Shown: positions 42,538-52,313, counted from the first letter of the stretch. The stretch is DNA of 64,000 bases from CAVTWD01 sp963738325 (GCA_963738325.1 CAVTWD010000012.1:24786-88785), one strand, 5' to 3'. Made by a program: numbers and translations. The notes: generated by a model from the letters alone, not told the origin.

Positions 42538-43517
42538 TCAGAGCCACCTTCGCTCATCGGCATAGCGAGCTGCTCGCCAGCCACGGGAGTGTAGCATCAT
42601 GGCCGCCGCAGAAGCGACGTCCCGTCCCAGACCTTTAGCATGGAACGCCATCCATTTCCCTACCCAAACATAGCACATAGCTCGCTCTCTGAGCGGCAGC
42701 TTCACACGTCGGAGCGTAGTGAAGTAATCGAGTAGCTGGAGCCAGTTCGGAAATGTCGGCCGACCAGTACGGGCAAGGTCAGGGTAGAACCACGCCATCC
42801 GACCGCGCAATCCTTGTAGATGTTCCGGTTGTGAAACCGCTTGAAGAAGAGGGGCTCCCGTATCAGATAGAATGGTCCATGGAGCGCCAGCTCGCAGAGT
42901 AGTACGCGGTCAGATCCAGTGTAGTTCTGCTGTAACCGTGTCCTGCGGAGGACATCAGAACGGAGCAATCCATACGTCGCCTCGCATGGATAATAGCGGT
43001 ACGAGAGCTGTCGGAAGCGCTCGTTCGGGGTGGAGGCGGTGCCTTCAATCCCGTAACGCACCCCCTGCTCCTTGCCCTCCGGTCGATCGACACCATCGCG
43101 GTGTGGCACAGCACGACCTCTGGACGCGCGTCGAGGACGGCCACGCACCGCTCGAGCAGGGTCGGGGCGCAGACGTCGTCGTGGGCGGCGAGGCGGAAGT
43201 ACTCGCCTCGGGCGAGGGAGAACGTGAGGTTTTCGTTGTTCACGCCTCCGATGTTCTTCGAATTGCGCGAGTACCTCACTCGCGGGTCGCGCTCTTGCGT
43301 AACCGCGACAGATCTCCTCGGTCCTGTCCGTGGACGCATTGTCGGAGATGATCAGCTCGAAGTCCCCGTACGTCTGGGCGAGAATGGAGCTGATCGCGGC
43401 GTCGAGGTAAGGTTCGCCGTTGAAGACCGCCAGGCCGATCGAGACTCGCGGCAGTCCACTCGGAGTCGTCTCCGTCAGGGCTCCCGGAACGACGCCGACA
43501 GTCGCTTCTGTCACCAT
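42538..43517 (-). CDS. Glycosyltransferase family 2, with three frameshifts
   Basis: The ATG at 43517 opens a GT2 protein (RVSIGLAVFNGEPYLDAAIS, FELIISDNASTDRTEEICR). The frame changes near 43275 (then RNSKNIGGVNNENLTFSLARG, YFRLAAHDDVCAP), near 43075 (then FRQLSYRYYPCEATYGLLRS) and near 42815 (then LPLRERAMCYVWVGKWM) before the stop at 42538. Each piece follows on smoothly, so the gene is probably intact in the cell, but three indels in 1 kb is high and decay cannot be excluded. Confidence 0.72.
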
Positions 43518-43525
43518 CGGCAGCC

Positions 43526-44984
43526 TCACCTGGCCCGGGCCACGAGCACCCAGTCGCTCGAGCCATCATCGTGATGTTCCTTTGCGTCGAGCGTCACGCT
43601 CCCATCGACACGAGGCACGGTCCCGGCGGGCGCGGAGGCCCCCGTCGACGGGTCGTACCAGCTCAGTGCCACGTGCTCACCGGAGAACCCGGCGAGATCG
43701 ATCGTGACCTTCCGACTGGTCGGGAGGTAGGCAATGGCAGTTGCTCGGTCGCAGGTGAAGGCCATTCTGGTCGCGTTCGCGCCCTCATTACGGCCGGAGA
43801 CGAGCAGAGCGGTCGCCGAGCCCGGATCGATCGTCCACCAGGGCAGAGTGTTGAACAAGCGTCCGAGATACATCATGCTCAGCGACCCCTCGCTACCCAA
43901 GGCCTGCTGCCATGTCGTGTCAGCCTCAAAGATTCCCGGGCCGTCGAAGTGCCAAATCGGATTGTTGCCGAAGACCTGTCCGGTCGCGCCGGAGAGGATC
44001 GCACCGTACGCTTGTTCGCGCAGCTGCTGCCTTGTCGAGCCATGCTCGTCCTCGTACGTGCTCTCGATGAGGAAGAAGGGCAGCGAGTTGCGTCCGTACT
44101 GGTCCAGACCCGCGGTGTATACATCGTCATAAGTGTAGACAGTGTTCAGACCGAGCCACGGATAGCCGGCCCACTCGGTGAGAGCGGCTGTCTCGGGAGC
44201 ACCGTGCGCGGTCTGCAGCGCCACCGGGTCCGTCGAACGTATGCCTTGCGCGATCGCGTCCCGAGAGTTCTTTTTCGGGCGGGTTGTAGTCCCCTCCTTC
44301 TACCCAGATGACGTTGGTCGACGTGCTGAACCGCTTGCCGACGTACGTCCCATAGGAGCGAAGAGCGTCGACTCCGTTTTCCTTCATCTCCTTGTACCAG
44401 CCGTCGCCACCGCCCTGGAAGCCAAGGTAAGCCGGAGCCAGCAGCACGGTGATACCACGATCAGCGGCCTGCTTCACGACCCAGTCGGCGTAGTCGAAGT
44501 ATGCATCGTTGGGGGTGGTGAAGTCTCCGGGCGTTGTGAAGGGTTCGTCGCCGTTGGCATTGCGCGGCACGTCCGACGCGAAATGGTGCTCGATAAGGTT
44601 GACCAGGATGGCATTAAAGCCCTTCGCCTTTCGATCGTCGAGGTACCGGGTGACGTCGTCAGGGGAAAGCTGCGCGATCAGGGACCACGCTGCATCACCC
44701 TGTAGCAGATAGGGGCGGTCACCCCCGTCCAAGAGGTACGTGCCACTCGGGTCGACACGGGTGGGGAAGGAGCCTGGCGAGGTGGAGGAGGTTGCAGGGC
44801 TGGACGGCGCCAGACCGGAAGTGCTCGTGGTCGTCGGGGCCGAGGTACAGCGGCTATCTGGCCCTGGCACCGCCACCGACGTCTGGCTCCCACTGCTGCC
44901 ACAGGCGCTCCCGAGCAGTAAGAGGCTCGCCGCGATGAGGAAAAGGCCCTGCGTGTGCGCCACCCCGTGCGCACGCCACATCAT
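43526..44984 (-). CDS. DUF4038 (apiosidase-like) lipoprotein, with frameshift
   Basis: The protein begins with a lipoprotein signal (LFLIAASLLLLGSAC) and a Ser/Thr/Pro linker, so it is anchored outside the cell. The rest is a DUF4038 TIM-barrel glycosidase-like domain (GDRPYLLQGDAAWSLIAQL, RKAKGFNAILVNLIEH, NVIWVEGGDYNP, FFLIESTYEDEHGS) followed by a small beta domain (FSGEHVALSWYDPSTGAS). The break is a T run, TTTTT at 44271-44275: with four T the frame continues NPPEKNSRDAIAQGIRS. Corrected length is about 485 aa. Family members studied so far act on plant cell wall sugars such as apiose; here it is embedded among glycan synthesis genes and may trim or modify the product. Confidence 0.8.
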
Positions 44985-45108
44985 CGGCGCCACCAACGAG
45001 CACGTGTTTCGACGCGCCGAGCGCCCGCCCGGCTTCCTGGCCCTTCTGAGACGCCGGCACTCGGCGTGCACGTCACTCTCCCTCCGGACGGTCGACTTGG
45101 AGGCGCCT

Positions 45109-46135
45109 TCAACCCTTCCACCTGAGGTCAGGTCCAAGCTCGGCGGCATCGAGCAAGCGAGTGATCTGCCCCAGCCGCCGGTACCGCCAACCCTCGATGT
45201 CTTCGAGCGTGATCCCGACCCTGAGAAAGGCGTGGTACAGCTCTTCAGCGCCCTTCTGCGCGGTCCACATCGGCTTGAACTGTGGAAGCGAGGCCGCGAT
45301 CTTCGACGCATCGACGCGATAGTTCCGGGCGTCAGGGCTGGCGTCGCCAGCGAACTCGATGGTGCAGCCCGGGACTGTGGCTTCGACGATCTCGGCGAGC
45401 TCGCGGATGCGATAGTTCTCGTCCAACCGGGCCACGTTGAAGGCCTGCGCGTGGATGGCTTCCCGAGGCGCCCGCAGGGCGGCGATGAACGCTGCGGCAG
45501 ATGTCCTCGACGTGGACAATCGGGCGCCACGAGCTCCCGTCGCTCTTCAAGTGGACCTTCCCGGTCGCCACTGCCCATGCGGTCAGGTTGTTGAGAACGA
45601 TGTCGCAGCGGAGTCGGGGCGAGACGCCATAGGCCGTCGCGCTGCGGAGGAGGATAGGACTGAAGTCGTCTGTCGCGAGCTCGAGAAGCTCACCCTCGGC
45701 CCGCACTTTCGAGATGCCGTAGGCCGTGACCGGGTTGAAGGCAGCCTCCTCGTCGAGCAGTCCGGCCCCCGAGGCCCCGTAGTTGCTGCAGGATGAAGAG
45801 AAGAGGAACCGTTGGACGCCGACCTGACGGGCGAGGCGGGCGAGTTGCACGGTGGCGTGATGGTTGATGTCGAACGTCAGTTCCTCGGCCAAGTCGCCAA
45901 GGGGGTCGTTCGACAGGGCGGCCAGATGGACGATCGCGTCGAAGCTCTCCAGGTCGGAGGGCTCGGCGTCTCGGATGTCGTGGGCGATGGAGGGGATCTG
46001 CTCACCAGGCGGCCCGAAGGAGCAGTCTCGGTAGAAGTCGGTGTCCATTCCCACAACGTCGATCGCGTCCTCCAGGAGCATCCGCACCATGACGGAGCCG
46101 ATGAACCCTTTGTGACCTGTCACCAGTACTCTCAT
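45109..46135 (-). CDS. NAD-dependent nucleotide-sugar epimerase/dehydratase (extended SDR), with frameshift
   Basis: An extended short-chain dehydrogenase with the N-terminal VLVTGHKGFIGSVM, the VHLAALSNDPLG segment, and the catalytic Ser...YGISK (SSSCSNYG then AYGISKVRAEGE). The frame breaks near 45500-45510 (HVEDICR then AFIAALRAP), after which the substrate-binding C-terminus continues (FNVARLDENYRIRELAEIV) to the stop at 45109. It is divergent from the six-gene operon and probably supplies or alters its sugar intermediate (4,6-dehydratase, 4-reductase or epimerase). A GGTGAGG lies about 8 bases before the ATG. Confidence 0.85.
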
Positions 46136-46231
46136 GCCAGCACCTCACCCTCGAAACGTTGGCATCGTGCCACTCTGAGCGACGGACGACCATGGACTGT
46201 TCGGCCCATGTACCCGTCGCGGACCCCGGGG

Positions 46232-46237
46232 TACGAT
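46232..46237 (+). promoter_or_regulatory. Possible -10 box of the six-gene sugar operon
   Basis: TACGAT lies 70 bases before the first ATG of the operon, in the 172-base divergent spacer. Unlike the core genes, this operon would then have a leader and a proper ribosome binding site. Confidence 0.3.
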
Positions 46238-46307
46238 GCTGCCACGGGGTCGCTTCGGACGCGGCCCGGTCCTAGCGCGGCGGATACCAGTTTGCGAGGA
46301 GTACCTG

Positions 46308-47567
46308 ATGACCACGGGCGGAGTGTCTTCCAACGGCGCGACTACGTGTCGGTTCTGCGGTGAGCCCCTTCGGGACATCGTTGTTGACCTGGGGATGTCA
46401 CCGCTGTGCGAAAGCTACCTCCGGGCCGACCAGCTCAACACGATGGAACCCTTCTACCCGCTGCGGGTCTTCGTCTGCCGGCGTTGCTGGTTGGTGCAGC
46501 TCGACCAGTACGTGACCGCGGAACACATCTTTTCCGAGTACGCCTACTTCTCCTCGTTTGCTGACAGCTGGGTGCAGCACGCCCGCGAGTACACAGAGAA
46601 GGTCATCGATCGGTTCGAGCTCGACCCGCGGAGCCACGTGATCGAGATCGCCAGCAACGACGGCTATCTACTGCAGTGGTTCGTGAAGGCGGGTATACCG
46701 TGCCTCGGCATCGAGCCCGCGGCGAACGTCGCGACTGCCGCCGAGGAGAAAGGTGTCACGACGCTCGTCAGATTCTTCGGCGTTCAGCTAGCTCGCGCGC
46801 TCACGGCCGAAGGGCAGTTCGCCGACTTGCTGTTGGGCAACAACGTGCTGGCCCAGGTGCCTGACCTGAATGACTTCGTCGCTGGGATGAAAATCCTACT
46901 CGCGTCCAAGGGCGTGCTCACCATCGAGTTTCCCCACGTCCTGCGTCTCATGGATGAGAATCAGTTCGACACGATCTACCATGAGCACTTTTCGTACTTC
47001 TCTCTCCACACGACTCGGGCGATCTTCGCCGCCCATGGCCTCAAGCTGTTCGACGTCGAGGAGCTCCCGACACACGGTGGCTCCTTGCGTGTGTATGCCT
47101 GCCACTTCGAGGACGAAACGAAGCCCGAGACTGATGCCGTTCGCGAGCTCATGGCCCGGGAGGTGTCCTTCGGGTTGACCAGCGTCGAGCGCTACGAGCA
47201 GTTCGCCGAGCAGGTCGAGGAGACCAAACGCGGAATCCTCAAGCTGCTCATCGGGCTGAAGGGTGAGGGCAAACGGATCGCTGGCTACGGTGCGCCCGGC
47301 AAAGGCAACACTCTCCTCAACTATTGCGGTATCCGAACAGACTTTCTCGATTTCACCGTTGACCGCAACACGTACAAGCAGCGGCTTTTCCTCCCCGGCA
47401 CGCACATTCCTATACTCGAGCCGGCAGAGATTGAGCGACAGCGGCCTGACTACGTGTTCATCCTTCCCTGGAATTTCAAGGAAGAGATCCTTTCCCAGAT
47501 GGCCAGCATTCGCGAATGGGGGGGTCAGTTCATCGTGCCAATCCCGCAAGCCCGCATCGTCTCGTGA
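46308..47567 (+). CDS. NDP-sugar C-methyltransferase (three-domain, SAM-dependent)
   Basis: The 419-aa protein has the N-terminal zinc-binding domain with CRFCGEPL and CRRCWLVQL (Methyltransf_13). The central SAM domain has HVIEIASNDGYLLQWF and LGIEPAANVA, and the C-terminal domain (Methyltransf_14) has RIAGYGAPGKGNTLLNY and VFILPWNFKEEI. This architecture belongs to sugar C-methyltransferases such as TylC3/TcaB9, which add a methyl branch to a keto-deoxysugar. GAGGAG lies 7 bases before the ATG. Its stop overlaps the start of the next gene (GTGA). The expected product is a branched-chain deoxysugar nucleotide. Confidence 0.9.
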   Translation: MTTGGVSSNGATTCRFCGEPLRDIVVDLGMSPLCESYLRADQLNTMEPFYPLRVFVCRRCWLVQLDQYVTAEHIFSEYAYFSSFADSWVQHAREYTEKVIDRFELDPRSHVIEIASNDGYLLQWFVKAGIPCLGIEPAANVATAAEEKGVTTLVRFFGVQLARALTAEGQFADLLLGNNVLAQVPDLNDFVAGMKILLASKGVLTIEFPHVLRLMDENQFDTIYHEHFSYFSLHTTRAIFAAHGLKLFDVEELPTHGGSLRVYACHFEDETKPETDAVRELMAREVSFGLTSVERYEQFAEQVEETKRGILKLLIGLKGEGKRIAGYGAPGKGNTLLNYCGIRTDFLDFTVDRNTYKQRLFLPGTHIPILEPAEIERQRPDYVFILPWNFKEEILSQMASIREWGGQFIVPIPQARIVS

Positions 47568-48118
47568 TCTTCGAGCCCACGATCATTAGCGGTGTTGCCC
47601 TCGTCGACATCGACCGCCACATCGACGAGCGAGGCTTCTTCGCACGGACCTGGTGTGCCGAGGAATTCGCCGCCGTCGGACTGCCCCACGCTCTGGTGCA
47701 GTGCAGCCTCTCGTGGAACGTGGCGCGCCACACGCTGCGTGGAATGCACTGGCAGGAGTCCCCACACGGAGAAGGAAAGCTCGTGCGCTGCACCCGGGGT
47801 GCCATCCTCGACGTGATCGTCGACCTTCGTGAAGACTCGGGTACCTATCTCGAGCATGTCGGAGTTCAGCTCGACCAGGAGAACCGCCGCGTGCTGTTCG
47901 TACCGCCGGGTGTGGCTCACGGGTTTCTCACCCTTGCCGAGCGCACCGAGGTGCTTTACCAGATGGACACGGCCCATGTCCCGACGGCGGCGCGTGGGGC
48001 GCGATGGAACGACCCTGCCTTCGCGATCACATGGCCAGCCCCCCCTGCCGTGATCTCGGAAAGGGACCGCGACTACGCCGACTACGTCCCTCAGCGCGAA
48101 CCGGCGAGTGCATCATGA
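47564..48118 (+). CDS. rfbC: dTDP-4-dehydrorhamnose 3,5-epimerase family protein
   Basis: A 184-aa cupin of the RmlC family. It has RHIDERGFFARTWCAEEF, QCSLSWNVARHTLRGMHWQ with the catalytic His, CTRGAILDVIVDLR, and the Tyr region LFVPPGVAHGFLTL. The shortened N-terminus and the FFARTW variant suggest epimerisation of a different keto-sugar than dTDP-rhamnose. It is coupled at both ends: GTGA overlap with the C-methyltransferase, ATGA overlap with the DUF4910 gene. Confidence 0.88.
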   Translation: MIFEPTIISGVALVDIDRHIDERGFFARTWCAEEFAAVGLPHALVQCSLSWNVARHTLRGMHWQESPHGEGKLVRCTRGAILDVIVDLREDSGTYLEHVGVQLDQENRRVLFVPPGVAHGFLTLAERTEVLYQMDTAHVPTAARGARWNDPAFAITWPAPPAVISERDRDYADYVPQREPASAS

Positions 48119-49452
48119 ACCTCTCCGAGCTGAGCGTCGGCACGGTGCGGGAGAACCTCGGCCAAGCGATGCAGGGGCTGATGACAGAGCTCTTCCCCAT
48201 CTGTCGGAGCATCACGGGGGCCGGGCTGCGCGAGACTCTCGAGCGCATCGGCAAATTCGTGCCCCTGCAACTCACCGAGGTCCCGACAGGCACGCGAGCC
48301 TTCGACTGGACGGTACCGAGGGAATGGAACATCCGGGATGCCTGGATCGTCGGGGCCGATGGTGAGCGGATCGTCGACTTCCGGGCCTCCAACTTGCACG
48401 TCGTGAACTACAGCACGCCGGTGCGGGCGACCATGACCCTCGATGCGCTCCGCCCGCACCTCCACGCCCTGGCCGACCATCCCAGCTGGGTGCCCTACCG
48501 CACGTCCTACTATGCCGAGAACTGGGGTTTCTGCCTGGCCCAAGAGGCGCTCGACCGACTGCCTGACGGCCTCTACGAGGTTGTCATCGACTCCGAGCTC
48601 GACGACGGCAGCATGACGTACGGCGAGTGTGTGCTCCCGGGTGCGTCGGGCGACGAGGTGGTCATCTCGAGCCACGTCTGCCATCCTTCGCTGGCCAATG
48701 ACAACCTGTCGGGCGTCGTCGTAGCAGCGTTTCTCGCCAGCGTCCTGGCTGGTGTGGAGCGGCGCCTGACGTACCGGTTCCTGTTCGCCCCGGGCACGAT
48801 TGGCGCCATCGCGTGGCTATCCCGGAACGAGGCCCAGCTGGCCCAGATCCGTGCTGGCTTGGTGCTGGCTTGCGTTGGTGACGATGGGCCGGTCGTCTAC
48901 AAGCGTTCTCGACTCGGCGATTCCGAGATCGACAGGATCGCCGCTCACGTGATCAGCAGCAGAGGCGGCGCCGACGAGGTGGTCGAGTTCTCGCCCTACG
49001 GCAACGACGAGCGGCAGTTCTGCTCGCCAGGCTTCGACCTGCCATTCGGCGCGATAACCCGGTCCGGTCACGATCGCTCCATGAGGCATCATACTTCAGC
49101 GGACGATTTGGCCTCGATCTCCGCCGACGCACTCGTTGACACGCTTGTGGCTTGCCTCACCATGTTCGACATCCTCGAGCGCAATGATGTGCTCACAAGT
49201 CTGAACCCGAAGGGTGAACCACAGCTCAGCCGCCGAGGCCTGTACCGAACGTTTGGCGGCAGGTCGGACCAGGCAGCCCTCGAATCCGCGCTGCTGTGGG
49301 TGATGAGTTGTGCCGACGGCCGCCATAGCGTACTCGACGTCGCCGAACGGGCCGGCCTCTCCTTCCACGTTGTGGACGAGGCTGCCCGCGAGTTGCAGCA
49401 AGTGGGACTTCTCCGACGAGAGGCGCCCTCAGCGCAAGAGAGGAGCATCTGA
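48115..49452 (+). CDS. DUF4910 zinc-peptidase-like protein
   Basis: A 445-aa protein of the DUF4910 family. It opens with LMTELFPICRSITGAGLRETL, has a middle domain with WNIRDAWI, the metal site of the M28-like fold in SSHVCHPSLANDNLSGV, and later GNDERQFCSPG and HTSADDL. It ends with a winged-helix-like domain (RHSVLDVAERAGLSFHVV). Members recur in surface polysaccharide and sugar clusters but their reaction is unproven; an aminopeptidase-like or deacylase action on a modified sugar is conceivable. Its start overlaps the previous stop and its stop is 5 bases before the next start. Confidence 0.85.
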   Translation: MNLSELSVGTVRENLGQAMQGLMTELFPICRSITGAGLRETLERIGKFVPLQLTEVPTGTRAFDWTVPREWNIRDAWIVGADGERIVDFRASNLHVVNYSTPVRATMTLDALRPHLHALADHPSWVPYRTSYYAENWGFCLAQEALDRLPDGLYEVVIDSELDDGSMTYGECVLPGASGDEVVISSHVCHPSLANDNLSGVVVAAFLASVLAGVERRLTYRFLFAPGTIGAIAWLSRNEAQLAQIRAGLVLACVGDDGPVVYKRSRLGDSEIDRIAAHVISSRGGADEVVEFSPYGNDERQFCSPGFDLPFGAITRSGHDRSMRHHTSADDLASISADALVDTLVACLTMFDILERNDVLTSLNPKGEPQLSRRGLYRTFGGRSDQAALESALLWVMSCADGRHSVLDVAERAGLSFHVVDEAARELQQVGLLRREAPSAQERSI

Positions 49453-49457
49453 CCCTC

Positions 49458-50252
49458 ATGAAGGTCGTCTTGTTCTGCGGCGGGTTGGGAACAAGGCTTC
49501 GCGAGTACACTGGCGAAGTCCCCAAGCCGATGGTAAAGATCGGCTATCGGCCCATCCTCTGGCACCTCATGAAGTATTACGCGCATTTCGGCCACACCGA
49601 CTTCATTCTCTGCCTGGGCTACAAGGCCGACGTGATCAAGGAGTTCTTCCTCAACTACGAGGAGTGGATCTCAAATGATTTCACCCTGTCCAAGGGTGGC
49701 AGGGAGCTGACGCTCGAGAACAACGACATCGAGGACTGGAACATTACCTTCGTCGACACCGGCCTACACGCTAACATAGGAGAGCGCCTAATGGCCGTGC
49801 GCCGCTACGTACAGGACGAGGAAATGTTCCTGGCAAACTATTCCGACGGCCTAACCGACCTCGATCTCAACACGATGATCACCACGTTCCGACAGTCGGA
49901 CAACGTTGCATCCTTCGTCGCGGTTCCGCCCTCCCAGAGCTTCCACCTGGTCGAACTCGATGCGGCCGGAAGTGTCGCGTCACTTCGATCCGTGGCCGAG
50001 TCCGACGTTCTCATCAACGGGGGATTCTTCGCTCTCCGTCGCGAAATCTTCGACTACATGGAGCCGGGTGACGAGTTGGTGCTCGCTCCCTTCACCCGTC
50101 TGATCAAAGACCGCCGACTCCTCGGCTATCGCTACGATCGATTTTGGTGCATGGACACGTTCAAGGAGCAGCAGCAGCTCAGCGACATGTATCAGACAGG
50201 ATCTGCACCGTGGGAAGTTTGGAAGGCCAAGCCCGAGCTTCGGGCAAGCTGA
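49458..50252 (+). CDS. rfbF: RfbF-type sugar-phosphate nucleotidyltransferase
   Basis: A 264-aa nucleotidyltransferase with the activating loop VVLFCGGLGTRLREYT, VPKPMVKIGYRPILWHLMKY, and the metal Asp in NYSDGLTDLDL. The order and length match glucose-1-phosphate cytidylyltransferases, which start CDP-deoxysugar routes. The usual partner, a CDP-glucose 4,6-dehydratase, is not plainly present; the divergent SDR could fill that step. The start is ATG 49458, with the stop of the DUF4910 gene 5 bases upstream. Confidence 0.88.
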   Translation: MKVVLFCGGLGTRLREYTGEVPKPMVKIGYRPILWHLMKYYAHFGHTDFILCLGYKADVIKEFFLNYEEWISNDFTLSKGGRELTLENNDIEDWNITFVDTGLHANIGERLMAVRRYVQDEEMFLANYSDGLTDLDLNTMITTFRQSDNVASFVAVPPSQSFHLVELDAAGSVASLRSVAESDVLINGGFFALRREIFDYMEPGDELVLAPFTRLIKDRRLLGYRYDRFWCMDTFKEQQQLSDMYQTGSAPWEVWKAKPELRAS

Positions 50253-50254
50253 CG

Positions 50255-50914
50255 ATGCTGAGTCTCCCGCTCCCTCGTTCTGAAGACGGCCTCCAACTGC
50301 TATGCCTCGGAGCTCACAGTGACGACCTCGAGATCGGGTGCTCGGGCACTCTTTTAGCCATCCTTCGTGCGCGCGAGATCGCGGGGGTCACGTGGGTTGT
50401 CTTCTCCGGCGACGCTGAACGGGCGGCCGAGGCGGCCAGCGCGGCGAAACGCTTGCTCGGGAACGGTCCCGAGATTCGCCTGCTTCAGCCAGGCTTCCGG
50501 GACGGGTTCTTGCCTTACGTGGGTGCCGAGGTGAAGGAGTTCTTCGAGACTGTGAAGCAGCACACGCGCCCCGATCTCGTCTTCACCCATTACCGTCATG
50601 ACCGCCACCAGGATCACCGGCTCGTCTCTGAGCTCACATATAACACGTTCCGTCATCACCTGATTCTTGAGTATGAGGTCTTCAAGCTCGACGGTGATCT
50701 TGGCAACCCGAACGTGTATGTCCCCCTCGGTCGCGACTTGGTGGACGAAAAGGTCGCCCTCCTGCTCGAGAGGTTCGGCAGTCAGAGGGATCGACGCTGG
50801 TTTAGCGGAGAAGTGTTCGAGTCTGTTTTGCGCTTGCGTGGCATCGAGGCCGGCTCGCCCAGTGGCTACGCAGAGGCGTTCTACGGCCGAAAGCTTATGT
50901 TTCGAGCGGAGTGA
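50255..50914 (+). CDS. PIG-L family N-acetylsugar deacetylase
   Basis: The 219-aa enzyme has the LmbE/PIG-L metal motif in variant form (GAHSDDLEIGCSG, where AHPDD is usual) and the third ligand region FTHYRHDRHQDHRLV. These zinc enzymes remove acetyl groups from N-acetylated sugars. In the operon it would expose an amine made on the pathway sugar. ATG at 50255 lies 2 bases after the previous stop, and its end overlaps the next start (GTGA). Confidence 0.87.
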   Translation: MLSLPLPRSEDGLQLLCLGAHSDDLEIGCSGTLLAILRAREIAGVTWVVFSGDAERAAEAASAAKRLLGNGPEIRLLQPGFRDGFLPYVGAEVKEFFETVKQHTRPDLVFTHYRHDRHQDHRLVSELTYNTFRHHLILEYEVFKLDGDLGNPNVYVPLGRDLVDEKVALLLERFGSQRDRRWFSGEVFESVLRLRGIEAGSPSGYAEAFYGRKLMFRAE

Positions 50915-52224
50915 TTACAGTGCTTTTCGAACGATCGGCGGAGCTTCGCAAGCGCGCCCACCATGTGATCCCAGGCGGTGCGCACACGTACGCGAAGGGA
51001 GACGACCAATACCCGGAGGACGCGCCCGGCTTTATTGTTAGGGGATCGGGCTGCCGTGTCTGGGACGTCGATGACAACGAGTTCATCGAGTACGGCGCCG
51101 GTCTCCGCTCCGTGACATTAGGTCACGGCTACGCCTCGGTCGTCGAGGCCGTTTGCACGGCAGCCGGTTTGGGAACGAACTTCGTGCGGCCCGGCCCTCT
51201 CGAGGTCGAGATGGCGGAGGAACTTCTTTCGGTGCTACCTGCCGCCGACATGGTGAAGTTCGCGAAGAACGGGTCGGACGTGACGACAGCTGCCGTTCGC
51301 TTGGCGCGAGCGGCAACGGGTCGTGAGATGGTCGCCATTTGCGGGGACCATCCCTTTTCGCCACGGATGACTGGTTCATCGGAACGACACAGATGGGATC
51401 GGGAATTCCCGAATGCATCTCGGCACTAACTGTCAAGTTCCGCTACAACGACCTGTCTGATCTCACACGCTTTTCGCCGAGCATCCAGGTCGCCTCGCGT
51501 GCGTCGTGATGGAGGCCGCTACCTCGGTCGAGCCTCGGCCCGGTTACCTGAGTACCGTGATCGAAACTTGTCATGCGAACGGGGCGCTATTCGTGCTCGA
51601 CGAGATGATCACCGGCTTTCGTTGGAACCTCGGGGGCGCGCAGGCCCAGTACGCCATCGAACCGGATCTGTCCACCTTCGGCAAGGGCATCGCCAATGGG
51701 TTTTCGTTGTCGGCGCTCACCGGTCGCCGCGAGATCATGGAGCTCGGCGGGCTGCAGACCGACCACGACCGAGTCTTTCTGCTGTCCACGACACACGGGG
51801 GCGAGACCACGGGCTTGGCTGCGGGGTTGGCCACGCTGGCCGTCTACAAAGACGAAGACGTCATCTCTCACCTCGCCGCGACCGGTCGCGCCCTACAGGA
51901 CGGGATAACCGAGGTCGCTCGCAGTTTCGGCATCGAGGACTACTTTCGGTTCTCGGCCACCCCGCGAACCTCGTCTACGCCACGCGCAACCAGGACGGCG
52001 AGCCATCGCAGGCCTTCCGGACACTCTTCTTGCAGGAGACGATCCGACGCGGTTTGCTCATGCCTTCGCTCGTCCTCAACTACTCGCATGGAGTTAGCGA
52101 CGTGATGCAAACGATCGAAGTGGTTTCTGCGGCGCTGGAGGTCTATCGCCGAGCCCTCGAGGACGGCGTGGATCAACACCTAGTGGGTCGACCTGTGAAG
52201 CCCGTATTCCGGCGCCGCTGCTGA
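50911..52224 (+). CDS. Class III (glutamate-1-semialdehyde aminomutase-like) aminotransferase, with three frameshifts
   Basis: The pieces together form a full GSAM-like PLP enzyme. They are RAHHVIPGGAHTYAKG, VWDVDDNEFIEYGAGL, KFAKNGSDVTTAAVRLARA, then WFIGTTQMGSGIPE, FVLDEMITGFRW, the PLP Lys in STFGKGIANGFS, and a C-terminus with HPANLVYATRNQDG. Three single-base losses break it: TTTT at 51355-51358 and again at 51471-51474 (each needs one more T), and GG at 51955-51956 (needs GGG). Corrected length is about 435 aa. It lacks tetrapyrrole genes nearby and is the last gene of a sugar operon, so a sugar or side-chain transamination or amino shift is more likely than aminolevulinate synthesis. 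Confidence 0.85.
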
Positions 52225-52278
52225 TCTGCACTTCCAGAATCGCCGGGGTTTCGAGGTCGACCAGCCCAGTGGGTGCGT

Positions 52279-52313
52279 CCGTCCGGATGCGGTGGAAGCC
52301 GCACGTCCGGTTC
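52279..52313 (+). ncRNA. Group II intron domain V-like hairpin (degenerate remnant)
   Basis: The segment can fold as CCGGATGCGG pairing with CCGCACGTCCGG around GGAA, followed by TTC. This matches the layout of group II intron domain V, including the lower-stem bulge and the CGT..CGGTTC end; two differences from the usual consensus are compensating base pairs. The first three bases, which should be GAG and include the catalytic AGC triad, read CGT, so it would be inactive. No reverse transcriptase or other intron domain is visible around it. Confidence 0.4.

Noticed and set aside
50911..52224. Glutamate-1-semialdehyde aminomutase for tetrapyrrole synthesis (hemL)
   Set aside because: The family resemblance is clear, but the gene is the last member of a coupled sugar operon and no other haem gene is nearby, so I kept a general class III aminotransferase call.
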